64,000 bases of DNA from Tetraselmis striata (lineage: Eukaryota; Chlorophyta; Chlorodendrophyceae; Chlorodendrales; Chlorodendraceae). The notes beneath the pieces were generated by a model. It was not told the origin of the DNA. It ran no database searches and worked only from the letters and a program-made list of their open reading frames with translations. Location: positions 1 through 64,000 of the forward strand of contig VCJN01001790.1 in the NCBI GenBank assembly GCA_006384855.1, in the 5' to 3' direction. The position numbers were made by a program, and so were the translations under genes. Positions within the stretch are counted from its first letter, which is position 1. Every line of letters starts with the position of its first letter. Positions 11,247 to 24,761 of the stretch are shown piece by piece.

Positions 11247-12215
11247 GTTCCCCTACCTCTTGGGTTGAGCGGAGGAAAAGGAGAGCCGCGTCCGAAATCG
11301 CCTGGAATACGCGAGAATCGATACCGGTAGCAATACGGTTTTGTCACGGACTTTTAGGCGTCCGTCCTCCGTCCGTCCTCCGTCCTCCAGTGCTGCGTCT
11401 TCGCGTATGAACCGTCATACGTTCGATCTGTGCTCGTTTGATTTCTAGGCACTCCTCCGAAGACGGCAAGATTCTGAATGGATGCGCGTGTATTCTAGCC
11501 CAGGCACGTCATGTATTCGTCTGAAACGCCAAAATAACGCGGTACCGCAGCGCGTTTTTATTGCTGAATCAGCAAGCGAGACTCGCCCTCTATATTTATA
11601 CAGCGACTATATACACGGTGGTCCGAGGATATGCTGTAACATGATGCTGTAAAAAGGGGTCGCCGCGGTGCGGGGGCAGTCCGCCGACCCGGGGCCCGGC
11701 GTCCGTCGACGGACGGGCGACGGTCGAACGGCGGCGTCCGGCGTCCGGTGCCGGTACAGGCGGCGGGCGTGGCGATTCGCGCCGTGCCCACCCCGTAGAC
11801 CTGACGACCGGCCCGACCTGCGCGGCCTCGTGCGGGATGCGGGCCGCCTGTAGGCGGCTTGTACTGTATTGCTGATCTTGCAGTGCTGTTGTTTTTTTTT
11901 GTGTGGGTAATACAACTTTTAGCGGTGGGTTGGGTACCGGCCTTTTTGTAATGCACACCAGTGTTCAGCGGCCCGCTTTTACGCGGCTTGCAGATTTAAT
12001 CTGTTTTACAAAATAATACGTCTCTTTTGAAAAATAATAAATTACTGACAAATCTAACGCTAAAAGCATTATTACCCGGAAACAACAGTATTATTACAAG
12101 ATCAACACTGCAAGCCGGCTAAAAGCGGCCCGCATCCCGCACGGCCGCACCACGCTCAACCCAAGAGGTAGGGGCACCTCCACAAATCCCCGGCGCGAAG
12201 CGCCGCTTAGTATCC
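11247..12215 (+). mobile_element. Helentron-like non-autonomous element, copy 2
   Basis: Direct repeat of copy 1, offset by 1152 bp. Here the inverted ends are intact: 11249-11270 pairs with 12154-12174 (GCTCAACCCAAGAGGTAGGG plus one base). The 3' hairpin is GGCGC-GAA-GCGCC at 12192-12204 and the element ends near CTTAGTAT. Differences from copy 1 are point changes and small indels, so the duplication is recent. The 173 bp between the copies (11074-11246) is unique. Cyclin L begins 139 bp downstream. Confidence 0.6.
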
Positions 12216-12354
12216 ATATGTATAATGATTAATCCTTACCTGTTCATATTATACCGCATACACATCCTCGCCAGCAGGCTGCCCGCTTCAGAAAGCACTA
12301 GGCCGCCCACGACCCCCTGAGCGCCGAGGCGCGGGCAAGCACCCCGCCCCCCCA

Positions 12355-14867
12355 ATGGTGACCATGAGGACCGACTTCGTGAAGGTGGACAACTTCTATC
12401 TCAGCGATGACACACTCAAGCGGGACACGCCGTCGCGCAAGGCGGGCGTGGACGAGGAGACGGAGTCGGCGCAGCGGCTGTACGGCGCGGAGGTCATCCA
12501 GACCTGCGGCATCTGCCTCAAGTTCCCGCAGGTCGTGATGTGCACGGGGCAGGTGCTGCTGCAGCGCTTCTACTGCAAGCGATCGCTCACGCAATACGAC
12601 GTGAAGGTACGAGTGCGGGGAGGGGAGGAGGGGGCGTGCTCCCGCGCTCTCCGGCTTTTCCTCCTGCCAGGTCGGCTTCCTGGGTGACGCCGCTCCCGGA
12701 CCACTGCGCCCCCGTCACGCAGGCGGTGGCGCTCACGTGCCTGTGGCTGGCGGCCAAGCTGGAGGAGGTGCCCAACATTGAGCGCTACATGTGGAAGGTG
12801 CTCATGGTGTTTGACCGCGTGACCAAGCGCATGGACGGCAAGAGCCTCGAGGTTCTGGAGCTGCACTCCAAGGTCTCCATGCCCCCCCCCCTCCCCCCCC
12901 TCCCCCTCCTGGTGTAGGCATGCGCCCCCCCTTACAACTGCTGTCATCCAGCTGCTAACCAGCTGACCACGGTGGCCGCCCCCTCGCTGGCGGCATGTGT
13001 CCGCAGAAGTACTACAAGATGCGCGATGAGGTGGTGCGCATCGAGAAGGACATGCTCATCGCGTTTGGCTTTGTGATGCACGTGGAGCACCCTCACAAGC
13101 AGGTCATGAACTACCTGACGGCGCTGTCGCGGCGCAAGGCGGGCGAGGCGGCCGCTCTGAGCGAGGCGGAGGAGGGGCGCATCAACGAGATCATGCAGCG
13201 CGCGTTCAGCCTCGTCAACGACAGCCTGCGCACCACGCTCTGCGTGCGCTTCAAGGCGGAGATCGTCGCATGCGCCGCCATCTTCATGGCCGCCCGCCAG
13301 CTGAAGGTCCCCCTGCCGGAGGCGGACGAGGGGCCCAACTGGTGGGACCTCTTCGACGTGGAGCTGGCCAGCATGGCGGAGGTCTGTCGCACCATCCTCC
13401 ACCTCTACAGCCTCCCCAAGGCCGCCTACACCCCGCTGGCGCTGCCGGCCGTCAGGAAGCCGCCCGCGACCGCGCCGGGCAGCAAGGCGGCGCCCAGGGC
13501 GGAGCGGCGCGCGCTGCTTGCCGAGGCGCTCGACCCCTTTGACACGCCGCCGACGTCGGTCATGACGGGCGTCTCGGGCGGCGCGCCCGCCTCCGCCACG
13601 CCGCCGCTGCCCAGCAAACGCCCGCCCACAGAGAAGCGAGACAAGCCCGACATGGTACGCCCCCCCCCCCCCGTACGCCCCCCCCCCCCCCCCCCCCCTC
13701 AACCTCTCCCTTCATATCAACCTTATGTGGGGGCGGGCGGGTGGGCATGCTTTCGCAACTTGGAATGACAATGCACACACTGATGCGCGTAATACTGCAG
13801 CCCGCGCTCTGGGTGTGATGTTGATATGATTGCTCTGATTCGCCCTGCAAAGAGAAGAAGATGCTCGTTTGCATTGGAAATTCATCAAAACACCTGGAAA
13901 ACAAATCACAAAACCCCGGCTCAATGACGCGAAACAAGGTCGCTGTGTTGGGGGGACCCGTACATACCCTAACCCCATGCCCCGGTGTGCCCTTGCCACG
14001 TTCAAGTGCCACGCCGTCTGCTTGAGCCATCTACCGGGTACTATGTGGGTGCGTGGGTGGGTGGGGTGGCTATGATATGGCTGTGGCGCCTGGTGTACTC
14101 AACTGCTGACGGAGTGGTGCGCCCCGTGTGCGCAGGTGGCCGACGCGGAGGCCAGCGGCGCGGAGAACGGCGCTGCCGGCAGACCGCCCCCGCGCGACAA
14201 GCCTCCAGCGGAGCGGCCAAAGGAGCGGCGGCCGGAGCCACCCCGCGACCGGGAGAGGGAGAGGGAGAGGGAGCGCTCTGGCAGCCGGGGTGCGGGCAGG
14301 GCCGGGGCGGAGCCGGAGCGCCGGGAGCGCGACCGCCGCGAGGAGGACCGGGACAGACGCCCTCGCGAGGAGCGAGGCCGGGATTACCGCCGGGACAGCG
14401 CGGACAGGAGGGGTAACCACCCCCCCCCCCCCCCCCCCCCCCCCCCATCCCCTTTCACCTGGTCCTGGTCTCTCGCCCTCCCGGGGCGTATCTGAAGTAG
14501 GTGCACGAGAGCTGGACACGTGTCAATCGCGCTCACGGTTTCCCGTGGGTCACGCAGATGACGGCGGGCGCTCCCGGCCATCCAGCCACCAGCCCGCAGG
14601 TAACGCATCACGCCATGCATGGCATGTACGCGGCCATGTATTCCTCCTTCCTCCGTGGGGAGAACGGTCCATTTTGGCTGGCGCAGTGCTAGACTGGAGC
14701 GCTGCCTGTCGTTCTGGGGAGGATGTGCCTTGCCTTCCCAGCGTCTCGCAAGGGATCGAGCTTGCGGTGCCGCTGACAGGCGCGCCGCTGTGCTGTCAGA
14801 CGCGCAGTACCGGAAGCGGGATCGCGACGCCGGCCACCCACCCCGAAGCCCCAAGCGGCACAGATGA
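12355..14867 (+). CDS. Cyclin L (transcription and splicing-associated cyclin)
   Basis: Cyclin L partners CDK11-type kinases and links RNA polymerase II transcription to pre-mRNA splicing in the nucleus. Exons: 12355-12606, 12723-12872, 13007-13654, 14136-14412, 14558-14599, 14800-14867. All junctions are GT-AG and in phase, giving 478 aa. The start could also be ATG 12364, three codons in. The first cyclin box covers EVIQTCGICLKFPQVVMCTG, VLLQRFY and LTCLWLAAKLEEVPNIERY. The second contains LIAFGFVMHVEHPHKQVMNY, NDSLRTTLCVRF and ACAAIFMAARQLKVPLP, all typical of cyclin L. The C-terminus is charged and rich in Arg/Asp/Glu with RE/RD repeats and a final PRSPKRHR, corresponding to the RS-like tail of the family. 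Introns 2, 3 and 4 contain long poly-C tracts on the coding strand. Confidence 0.93.
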
Positions 14868-15205
14868 CCCGACCCCTCTTCGCATCCGCCAAGCAGCTCC
14901 ACGCGGCGTGCGCTGCGCACTGCCCCAGGCGCGCTGCGCTGCCTCTGTTTTATCCTTGGGGCTGCACCCGGGGGTCGTGACCCGCAGCCTCACATTGGAG
15001 TCGTCGCCTGGATACATCTTGACGGCTCTGGTCTGTGCCGGACATGACACAAGCGTGATCTTTTAACATTTCCACTCTGGGATGTACGTCATGCGGGCAC
15101 AGCTGCCAATGCCCCTCCCTACACATGCACACATAGAGACACATACACGCAGTGGCACACACTCGGCGGTCCATCGCTCCGGACTCACCCGCACACTGAA
15201 GTGAC

Positions 15206-15388
15206 TGGGGTTTAGGAGTTTAGGGTTAAAGCCCATAAACCCCTACAGTCCGAGACCCTAAAACCCGGACCTGTTCGAGGATGACTGCACCGAGGGGCTC
15301 CACGGCCGCCAGCATCTTGACGTGTCAAATCCACAAGTGTGCCAGCTAGTTTTGTTTTAGGGTTTAAAAAACCCTAAAACCCTAAAAG
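15206..15388. repeat. Telomere-like inverted motif (TTTTAGGG family)
   Basis: Degenerate TTTAGGG and CCCTAAA units face each other. The clearest part is 15353-15388, where TTTTAGGGTTT is followed by AAAAAACCCTAAAACCC, a near-perfect foldback. Related hairpins lie in introns of the HtrA and IP3-receptor genes. Confidence 0.7.
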
Positions 15389-15623
15389 ATGCGATTAACT
15401 CCGAATTGCGCGTGAGTGACCTCCTGGGTATCACCCTTACACATACAACAGCGAACAGCGAGAGCGGTATCGCGACGAAAGTGTAGCGCCATGCTAGGAA
15501 GGGGGAGTTTTGTTGAATGTGGAAGTGTTGGAGGGGTGCGATGTACCCAAAGCAGAACCAGGCGCCATGGTACACGGTGGGTTCGACCATCAAGCCGTGG
15601 ACCCTATCCCGAAATTGATACAT
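15357..15623 (-). pseudogene. Fragment of tyrosine recombinase C-terminus
   Basis: The minus-strand translation contains HGAWFCFGYIAPL, followed by a Q/N-rich stretch and LAWRYTFVAIPLSLFAVV. This aligns with the end of the YR protein at 43.2 kb (HGAWFFFGHIAP, then FHDLALPLLRQFTAF). The catalytic Tyr region just upstream is not recognisable. It is a truncated remnant, overlapping the telomere-like hairpin at its 3' side. Confidence 0.6.
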
Positions 15624-16777
15624 AAACCATTAATCCGCCATCCGTCTAGGCGCTTAGTAGGCGCCAAGGGCGAGGTTTCCATTGGATTAAAACCTTGAAG
15701 CATTGCAGGTTTGGCAGCTTCATGATCTGGCCCTTCATCGGGATCCGTCGTCAGGATTGAAGAATGCCGGCCAGGGAGGATTGGGGCGGCCCATACACTG
15801 TGGGTAGTACAAGAACATGTAACAAAGACATCGTCATTACAAGTATTGGCCTACTCCTTGAGGCTTGATAAGTAGTAGTAAGCCCAATAACGTATACGCC
15901 CAAGTTCATATGTGCATGCTGCATAACGATTCTGTGTTACCGTACCACAGTGCCATGCCGCACCTCCCACAGTGGGTGTCTTACCTGCCGTACTGTAGAT
16001 CTGTATTGCGACTGAATAAAGGGGCAACTGTTGACCTGATGGCTGACATGCCCCATCAACATGTTGGCATGCGACAAGCAAAGCAGCAAAACCTCGCCAG
16101 ACCAGACTGATATTCTTCATGATGCCTTCCCACTGATTCATGACTGCGCCACGACGGGTGCAAGACCTGGAAAAATCTTACGAAGGGCCATGCAACCCAT
16201 GGGGCTATAGGCTACAAGATCAATATTCGCTGTAGTTTCCTCTCAGGTTGACCTGTGGCAGGTAGGGGAGGAGGCAGGTTCTCGTCACCGCACCTGGGCT
16301 ACCCAAATATGACTGCAAACATCAACTGCATGTGCCTACTGGTACTAAGGATTATGCATTCATATTTCTCAATGCAGATATTGCTTGATCATGAAGCATG
16401 ACTGCCACTGCATTCCACATCGCTACAGGTGCCGGCGGGACAACTAGAGTAGAAGCCTTAAATTGGGGTTGCATGCATCATCACGACATATGCTGCTGCA
16501 CCTCTGGAGCAGCGCCAAAAGTGAACCTCTATCTGACAGGCTCACCACCACCCACCGCAGCAAAGTAAGCCGAGGGCATCATATGGTCGCAAGGATACTA
16601 CTGTGTGGTGTTGCCATACATTTCTTTTTCATGTGACAAACCCATCTTCGCCATGGTACGGCCAGTGATTGACACAATGTAGACACTCAGCGCCGTTTAA
16701 AACAACTGCGACTGCTGCCAATGTTTGTAGATATAAGGTTGTTTAACATCAATAATGGGCTTGGGGGGGCAATGTGT

Positions 16778-19007
<2,230 letters not shown>

Positions 19008-19495
19008 GTTGGCTTGGTGGTGGTGGTGGGTCGGTGAAAGTCGCTAGAGAGTCGGTCTCTGCTCTCAGTGCGACTGCGGGCGTTTGTGTGCAGGGAGACC
19101 GCGGCACGCGGTAATACATCTCCATACTCGTCAGCCGCCAGGCCGACCAAGCGGGCCGCCCCCCCGCGCCCAGCCCGCGCCCGCCCATGTGCGGCCGGCC
19201 AGCTGGGTCCGGGCCGCTCAGACCGCGGCGCGTGACGAAAAGCATCCGAATACTTGCCATCCAGTATGTAGCGACTGTCATTTTGAAATATTATTATCAA
19301 ATGAAATGCAGCCACTCAGCGCATGGTATCATCAGCGCGACCACTCGTGGTAAAGTACTAAATCCGTACATGAATTAGTTGTTGACATATAATATAATCG
19401 GTAGCCGCACGCTACCTTTTCGCCCTACCTATTCGCCCCCGGCCGGGCCGGTCCCGGGCGGGACAGGACTGGCGTGCCAGCGAGGATCGGTCCAT
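19008..19495. other. 5' flank of beta-tubulin
   Basis: No coding signal. The first 200 bp are GC-rich and should contain the tubulin promoter and 5' UTR; the rest is AT-richer up to the end of the palindrome-array transposon. No motif could be assigned with confidence. Confidence 0.35.
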
Positions 19496-19772
19496 ATGTT
19501 AAGATCCATGTGGACATACGGGCCATGTGTACATGGAGCGGTCCATGTGAACATGGAGCCTGCATTGACCCATGTCCACATGGCCCGTACCATGTACACA
19601 TGGAGTTAACCCGAAACGGTCCATGTGAACACGGGTCGTTGGCTGACCCGTGTACACATGGACTGCCCTCGACAAACGACCATGTACACACGGACCGGCC
19701 CATGTGCGCATGGAGCGCAGTACTTGGACCATTTACACATGGATCCACGCAATCCGGCCCATGTGTGATATG
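19496..19772 (+). repeat. Left palindrome array / terminal inverted repeat
   Basis: About eleven near-palindromes such as CCATGTGTACATGG, CCATGTCCACATGG and CCATGTACACATGG, separated by 6 to 20 bp of variable sequence. The half-site is ACATGG. Spacing is irregular and the units are themselves symmetric, which fits transposase binding sites rather than a CRISPR array. Confidence 0.85.
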
Positions 19773-19908
19773 GTAAGTTTCTGTCCGCATTTTAAGACAG
19801 AATTAATTTGATTTCAATTAAGTTCAAATTAAGTAGCATATTCCATTAACTTTAAATTATAGTGAAATTAAAGAGAGACTTCGATTAAATTTTATTTTAT
19901 TCTAGAAT

Positions 19909-21377
19909 TTAGTTCATTACACGGACTCGGGTGGCAGCTCCCTGAGCGCCTGTGCCAGCACCATGGTCCTCAATGTTCCGACAACAGTTGTTATCGGGGT
20001 GACACCTAGATGTGCATTTCCTACCAGCTTTGCGGCAACTGCACACACTGGCGGCACGCAGCCGTTTACATGTGCATTTGATCATTCTCGGCCCCAAATA
20101 GTGACACAGATCTTACACCTTCTCTGAGGGAGATCTTCTTTCATGATGCTTGGTCGCTCCACTTCTCTACCACACCCGCCAAGCCCACCCGCGCGGGTGC
20201 AATGTTGCGCAACTGATCCATATCTTGCTGCCCATATGTGGTCTTGATAACACCTGCGTCCACAGCCACTCAGTAAGAATTGCATTCTGTGACCTGCAAA
20301 ACAGGGGGCTGGGGAGGGCATTTGAGAAAGAAGATGTGCGCGTCATCACTAGGACACATCAAGCATTGCGTGCAACTGGCATCAGTATACAACAAGAGGA
20401 GCATAACATAACTCACCTCACTCACCATGCATGTCAGGAATCTCGGGTCCACCTTGCCACGGTCCTCCTTTGCGAACGGCTCTCTGACCACATCACCCAC
20501 CACCGGTGCTGGGCCGGCCTTGGCAGCGACCCGGGCACGCATCACCCTAGCCTGCTTGGCCTGTGCAGTACCGCACTGAGCCCTGATTGCGTGCCGCCCG
20601 GGACTGTTGGCCAGCTGGGAGGGAGATACTGGACTACAATCGCCAACGGCCGCGCGTGCTTGCACGAGGACTTGTGGAGTAGCCTCCGCTGCTGCAGCCG
20701 GAAGCACTGGTGGCTCCTTGGGAGACCTTTGCCTCTTACGGCCCACTGACTCACAGGACGAGGCAGCTGCATCGGTGGCTGCACTTGTCGTTTCAACAGA
20801 GCGATGCACCACATCCACTGTCCCAGCCGCCATGCAATCGTTGCTGCAGTGGCCATCATCCGTTCCACCTGCGTGCAAGACACATGAGTGACACAGTCAC
20901 ACCCATGCCATAAATAACGGGCATGTTGACAAGATTGACAGCAACAACAGCTACTTGTGGATATGACATGGTAGAAGGCATTGCCGGGCGCACACTGATG
21001 ACCCTTGACAAGGCCGGCTGTGGGGATAAACATTCCAATCTTGCAATGCCCACCCACCATCGCACCAAGCCTTGCATGGGGCGCAATATGTGTCCGGGTC
21101 CCATGGCAAGTTGGGGTCTGGGACGCGTAGTATCTGCTGGTCCTCATTGCGAGTCAGCAGCTGCTCATCGTGCTGTGCGTTCACGCTAATCCTGGACGTG
21201 ATGGGCAGATCTTTTTCGTGTACACGGAGGAGCGGGGAGCAGGGAAACATAAGTTAGCACTTGTGTGTTTATGATGTATATGCTGTGGAATACGAGCTAG
21301 CACTGCTACATAATTATAGTATTCAAAATAAATACATAATACAGCAAACACAAATAAAAAATATAATAAGTATTACT

Positions 21378-21419
<42 letters not shown>

Positions 21420-22957
21420 CATTACAATGAAAGGTATGGCCGTGGCTAGAGGACATTATCATAACAGTATGTACAACATCATAATCTAATATACATAACC
21501 CAATACCAGCAGCAGTAATTATATATAAAACCCAACATATATAATATTAACATACGGTAATAAGAGTAGTGATAATACTACTGTCGATTGTTATATTAGT
21601 TAAAGAGTTGATTATAATCACATTCATATAATCATTGCTCAGCACTTATTTATGCTATGGTGCAGCACATGCGCAGCATGGCAGGCCAACAATACTGCAA
21701 CGGCTTTGCGGGCATTCACCAACTGGGAGAGGCGCTGGCGTTCTGAAGGCATCCATGTCTTCCTGCTCTTGTGGCTGCTGCTCTTGTCCCGCCTGCTCCT
21801 CTGCCTGCTATTCCTTTTTGTCAAAGGGCGATTGGGGGACTTGTTTTCATCACACCAATGTGGGATGTACTCCTCGATGTTGCGGTTGAATCTTTCCATG
21901 CCGCCGGTGTAGCTCTCCCTGTTACCATTTGGCAGCCAGGCAAGAGCTTTTTGGTGCTTTCAATCACCTGCAATCACAACACGCACATATCTTAGACTTG
22001 CACTTGTATGCAGGCTGAGCTCACATATCTTTGACGACACGCCTGGGGATGTTGCAGTACCTTCCCAGAATCATTTTGTGAAGCTTCTTGAGCTGCACAT
22101 TGTGATTGGGGGAGGGTACACTTAGTGGTGTGTACGTAGCCAACATGCAGTGGCAGCAAGCAGAGCGGGACAATGGAAGGGCTCAGGGAGGTACACCTTG
22201 GCGTGCACCCCTTTGAGGTGCAAATCCCGGATGTGTTCGAAGACCATCCCGCCGAGACTTTCGAGCTTCACCTGCTCCAGAGGGACATTTATGTCCTCCT
22301 TCTGGATGAGCATTCGCAGTCTCCGCAGGTCAGGATATCGAAGCGGCGCTTTGTAGCCCAGGCCCGCGATCATTCCTGCTCGACAGTCCAACAAGAAGAG
22401 CACTTTGCACCTCAGTACATGGCAGACGCGGCGCCAGTTTATTTCGACTCGGCGCGGCAGTACAGGCGGCGGCTGCAAGTGCCCGCCCAGTTGCATGCCG
22501 TACCGTAGAATCGGCGTCAGCAGCGGAGCTACAGGCGCAAACAACGAGGCAAAATAGTCGACTGTCGGGAACTGTACTATGTAGGGGATGAGCGGGCCGG
22601 TGCGCGATCGGGTCGGCTAAACGTCAGACTGTACAGTGATAACACGCGGACCCGCCTACCCGCGAGGTCTGTGGCCCATATCGGGGGGGCAACCTGCGAA
22701 CAAGGCATGTCGGCGGGCCCCACCTCTCTCGTCGTTTGGTCGAAGATACGGAGGGTTTGCATGGCTTCATTGTACTCTGCCTCTGTCCGCAACGTCTGGT
22801 TGTCTCGACGTTGCCCCACATACTCACGAAGTCCCTTGTTGAAGACGTCGCGATGCGCCTGCACCACCGATGGTGCCTCAACCTCCGCTTCATCTTCGGC
22901 CGGCCCATCCTCCGGTGCGGCAGCGCCTGCGGTAGTATCAGTATTGCCTAAGGCCAT
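19909..22957 (-). CDS. Putative transposase-type gene, multi-exon, possibly decayed
   Basis: Not recognised as a known family. The minus strand gives an ATG at 22957 and an acidic first exon (coil-like, RRDNQTLRTEAEYNEAMQTL). A second exon from 22571 (after TAGTACAG) contains DYFASLFAPVAPLLTPILRY and EHIRDLHLKGVHAKVYLPEP. Further pieces lie at about 22020-22090 (LKKLHKMILGRYCNIPRRVV), 21639-21950 (MERFNRNIEEYIPHW, basic), 20951-21250 (WDPDTYCAPCKAWCDGGW) and 20270-20870 (an Ala-rich part with GRKRQRSPKEPP, a nuclear-localisation-like stretch). The last, at 19909-20097, is a Cys-rich end: CTCKRLRAASVCSCRKAG then CTSRCHP. Such CxC-type Cys clusters end many transposon proteins and may bind zinc or DNA. 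Not all junction phases could be reconciled, so one or more frameshifts may exist. Its position between inverted palindrome arrays suggests it is the transposase. Confidence 0.45.
21379..21417. repeat. (AG)n microsatellite
   Basis: About 19 uninterrupted AG units inside the transposon, within an AT-rich region that is probably an intron of its gene. Confidence 0.95.
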
Positions 22958-23239
22958 AGTATCGACCAGAGCCGGCCAGAGCCGGGAAGAGGCGGTCTCG
23001 GAGAGGAGAGTTGCACAGCTGCGACTGAGTGCTACTGTGGGGACGAGTGAGCACGGCCTGTCCGCGCGCAGGGGGTTTTAATAGCTACTGTACCTGGCGC
23101 CCGATCGCAGCTCCCGCGCCGGCACGGCACTCGTCCGCAGAATGGCGGGCGCCGCAGCGCCAACCACCACCTGCCCGTACAAAGGCCGGGTCTTAACCGC
23201 GATCCGGCGCCTGCCCGAACAACGCCTTACCCGCCACCG

Positions 23240-23497
23240 TGCGTCGTGGCCATGTGCAGATGGGCTTGCCCAGCGCGGCCCATTTGAACATGGGACGCGA
23301 CAGACGTTCCATGCTAACATGGGTCGACCCATGTGGACATGGGCCGACAGACGGCCTATGTCCACACGGATACGACCCGGATTGCTCCATGTGTACATGG
23401 TACGGGGCCATGTGGACATGGGTCAATGGAGGCTCCGTGTCCACATGGACCGCTCCATGTACACATGGACCGCATGTCCACATGGATCTTAACACAT
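23240..23497 (-). repeat. Right palindrome array / terminal inverted repeat
   Basis: About ten palindromes of the same consensus, ordered as the mirror image of the left array. Near the outer end the spacers also match: GAGCGGTCCATGTG and GACCCATGTCCACATGG occur in both ends. The inner units are more divergent. Confidence 0.85.
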
Positions 23498-24260
23498 AGA
23501 CGAGGGGTTCGGTACAATTTCATGCCGCCAGGCTGTCCCCGACATGTCGCATGATGACTTCCTCGTCGCGAGACCTCGCGAAAGCGCGCTACATCCACGG
23601 CAACAGTTTTTTTACAATCAGGGCTTTCACACATGCGCACTACAAACATAACTAACATTGACTATGAAAGGTTGCCAGCAAAAGAGAGACATAGGCCTGA
23701 AACCAAGGTCGAGCAGGAGGCCAGGGAGCCAAGAACCAAGGAAGAGCCAAGGGAACCACGAAGTCGCCAAGCTGCCAGGAACCAAAGGGTCAAGGGACCA
23801 CCGCCCCGCCGGGGTAGCCAGGCCATCAGCTGCGGCGAGTACGCTTGCAGCCAATGACCCGGATGATAGCAACACAAGCCGACGAGCGACGCGACGCACG
23901 CGCATGAGCACCATCACGTGCCGCGCGCGCGGCCGCGACCCCGCCAAGAGCGTTGTATGCATGTCCCATGTTGCTTGATGAGCATGGAGAAACGCACGGC
24001 GGCGCCACGCAGACCAAAGCTGGCCGATTTTTTGGCCACTGTGTGTGTGGCTAGCTTTCGCGAGCTCCATGCACCAAGAAGGCCTCCGCGTGCGGGGCCA
24101 GCGAGCCAAACTCGGAAACGGCGAAAGGAACAAAGCGAAGCATGCCGGGGGCGTTTCGGACACTCTGTCATACTTTTGAATTTGTGGCGCTCTGCAGCCC
24201 GCAATGCAGTCGTTGGATCCGAGCTTGACACGCCGAGGATAGGGTTTTTACCACCATAAA
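23498..24260. other. Spacer right of the palindrome transposon
   Basis: Between 23690 and 23830 there is a degenerate repeat of GAACCAAGG/GCCAAGGG-like units. Frames are open on both strands for over 150 codons, but none looks like a conserved protein. (GGCC)n occurs at 24281-24302. Confidence 0.4.
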
Positions 24261-24761
24261 TTACCCAAAAAGCCCAACGTCGGCCGGCCGGCCGGCCGGC
24301 CGTCGCTGCCTTTGCTTCGGAAGAGAAACAAGCACCGACGGGCCCGTGAGGATCTTGACACCCACGCCCAGAGCGGACTTCACGTCGTGGCAAACGTCGG
24401 AAAGGCCATGTGCCGTCCACTCGTGTGCGGCGTGATTGGAGTCGCCCCGGGAGCAACGTGCCACGTGATCAGCGCACGCGACCGCCCAAGTTGAAGGAGT
24501 GAATTCCACCCCAAACTTCTCAAAACGGGCCAGCATGCCTTGTACCGAGAAGGAGCAAAAAGCACAAGGGCAGGGCTCGCCAAGGCGGGAGAGGGGATGA
24601 GCCGCCGGAAGGCCAAATGGGCGGCAAGCGGCAACGCGGAACATGGAATCGTAGTACTCAGGGGAACGCTCACGGACTTCATCAAGGCGACCCTCACTTG
24701 GAGGATCAGTCACCAGGAGCGTTGTCGCAACGCTTAAGAGGCGGCCCCGAAAGCGTGACAT
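24261..24761 (-). CDS. Hypothetical protein, 166 aa
   Basis: ATG at 24761, stop near 24261. The translation has a plausible amino-acid mix with several Cys/His (PCPCAFCSFSVQGMLARF, CADHVARC), but no recognised motif. The C-terminus runs through the (GGCC)n repeat, so the stop may not be the natural end. A second, overlapping minus-strand frame (23914-24456) is equally long. It could be a decayed gene fragment or chance; no splice signals or neighbours help. Confidence 0.25.
   Translation of the reverse strand: MSRFRGRLLSVATTLLVTDPPSEGRLDEVRERSPEYYDSMFRVAACRPFGLPAAHPLSRLGEPCPCAFCSFSVQGMLARFEKFGVEFTPSTWAVACADHVARCSRGDSNHAAHEWTAHGLSDVCHDVKSALGVGVKILTGPSVLVSLPKQRQRRPAGRPADVGLFG

Larger units (their letters stand above)
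14868..16777. other. Spacer between cyclin L and beta-tubulin 3' ends
   Basis: The two genes converge here. The spacer holds a telomere-like hairpin region at 15206-15388 and a YR-element fragment at about 15357-15623. From 15700 to 16777 I see no coding signal or repeat. Confidence 0.5.
19496..23497 (-). mobile_element. 4-kb transposon with inverted arrays of a 14-bp palindrome
   Basis: The outer ends are inverted copies: 19496-19507 (ATGTTAAGATCC) matches the reverse complement of 23486-23497 nearly exactly. Each end is a 250-280 bp array of imperfect palindromes, consensus CCATGTNNACATGG: about eleven in the left array (to 19772) and ten in the right (from about 23240). The arrays align to each other as reverse complements, including the spacers of the outermost 110-150 bp, so they form long terminal inverted repeats. 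Between them is a minus-strand multi-exon coding region. No target-site duplication was identified by eye. The superfamily is not known. Confidence 0.72.

Noticed and set aside
19496..19772. Possible CRISPR-like array
   Set aside because: Units are palindromic and degenerate, spacers are short and irregular, the array is mirrored 3.5 kb away, and the genome is eukaryotic.
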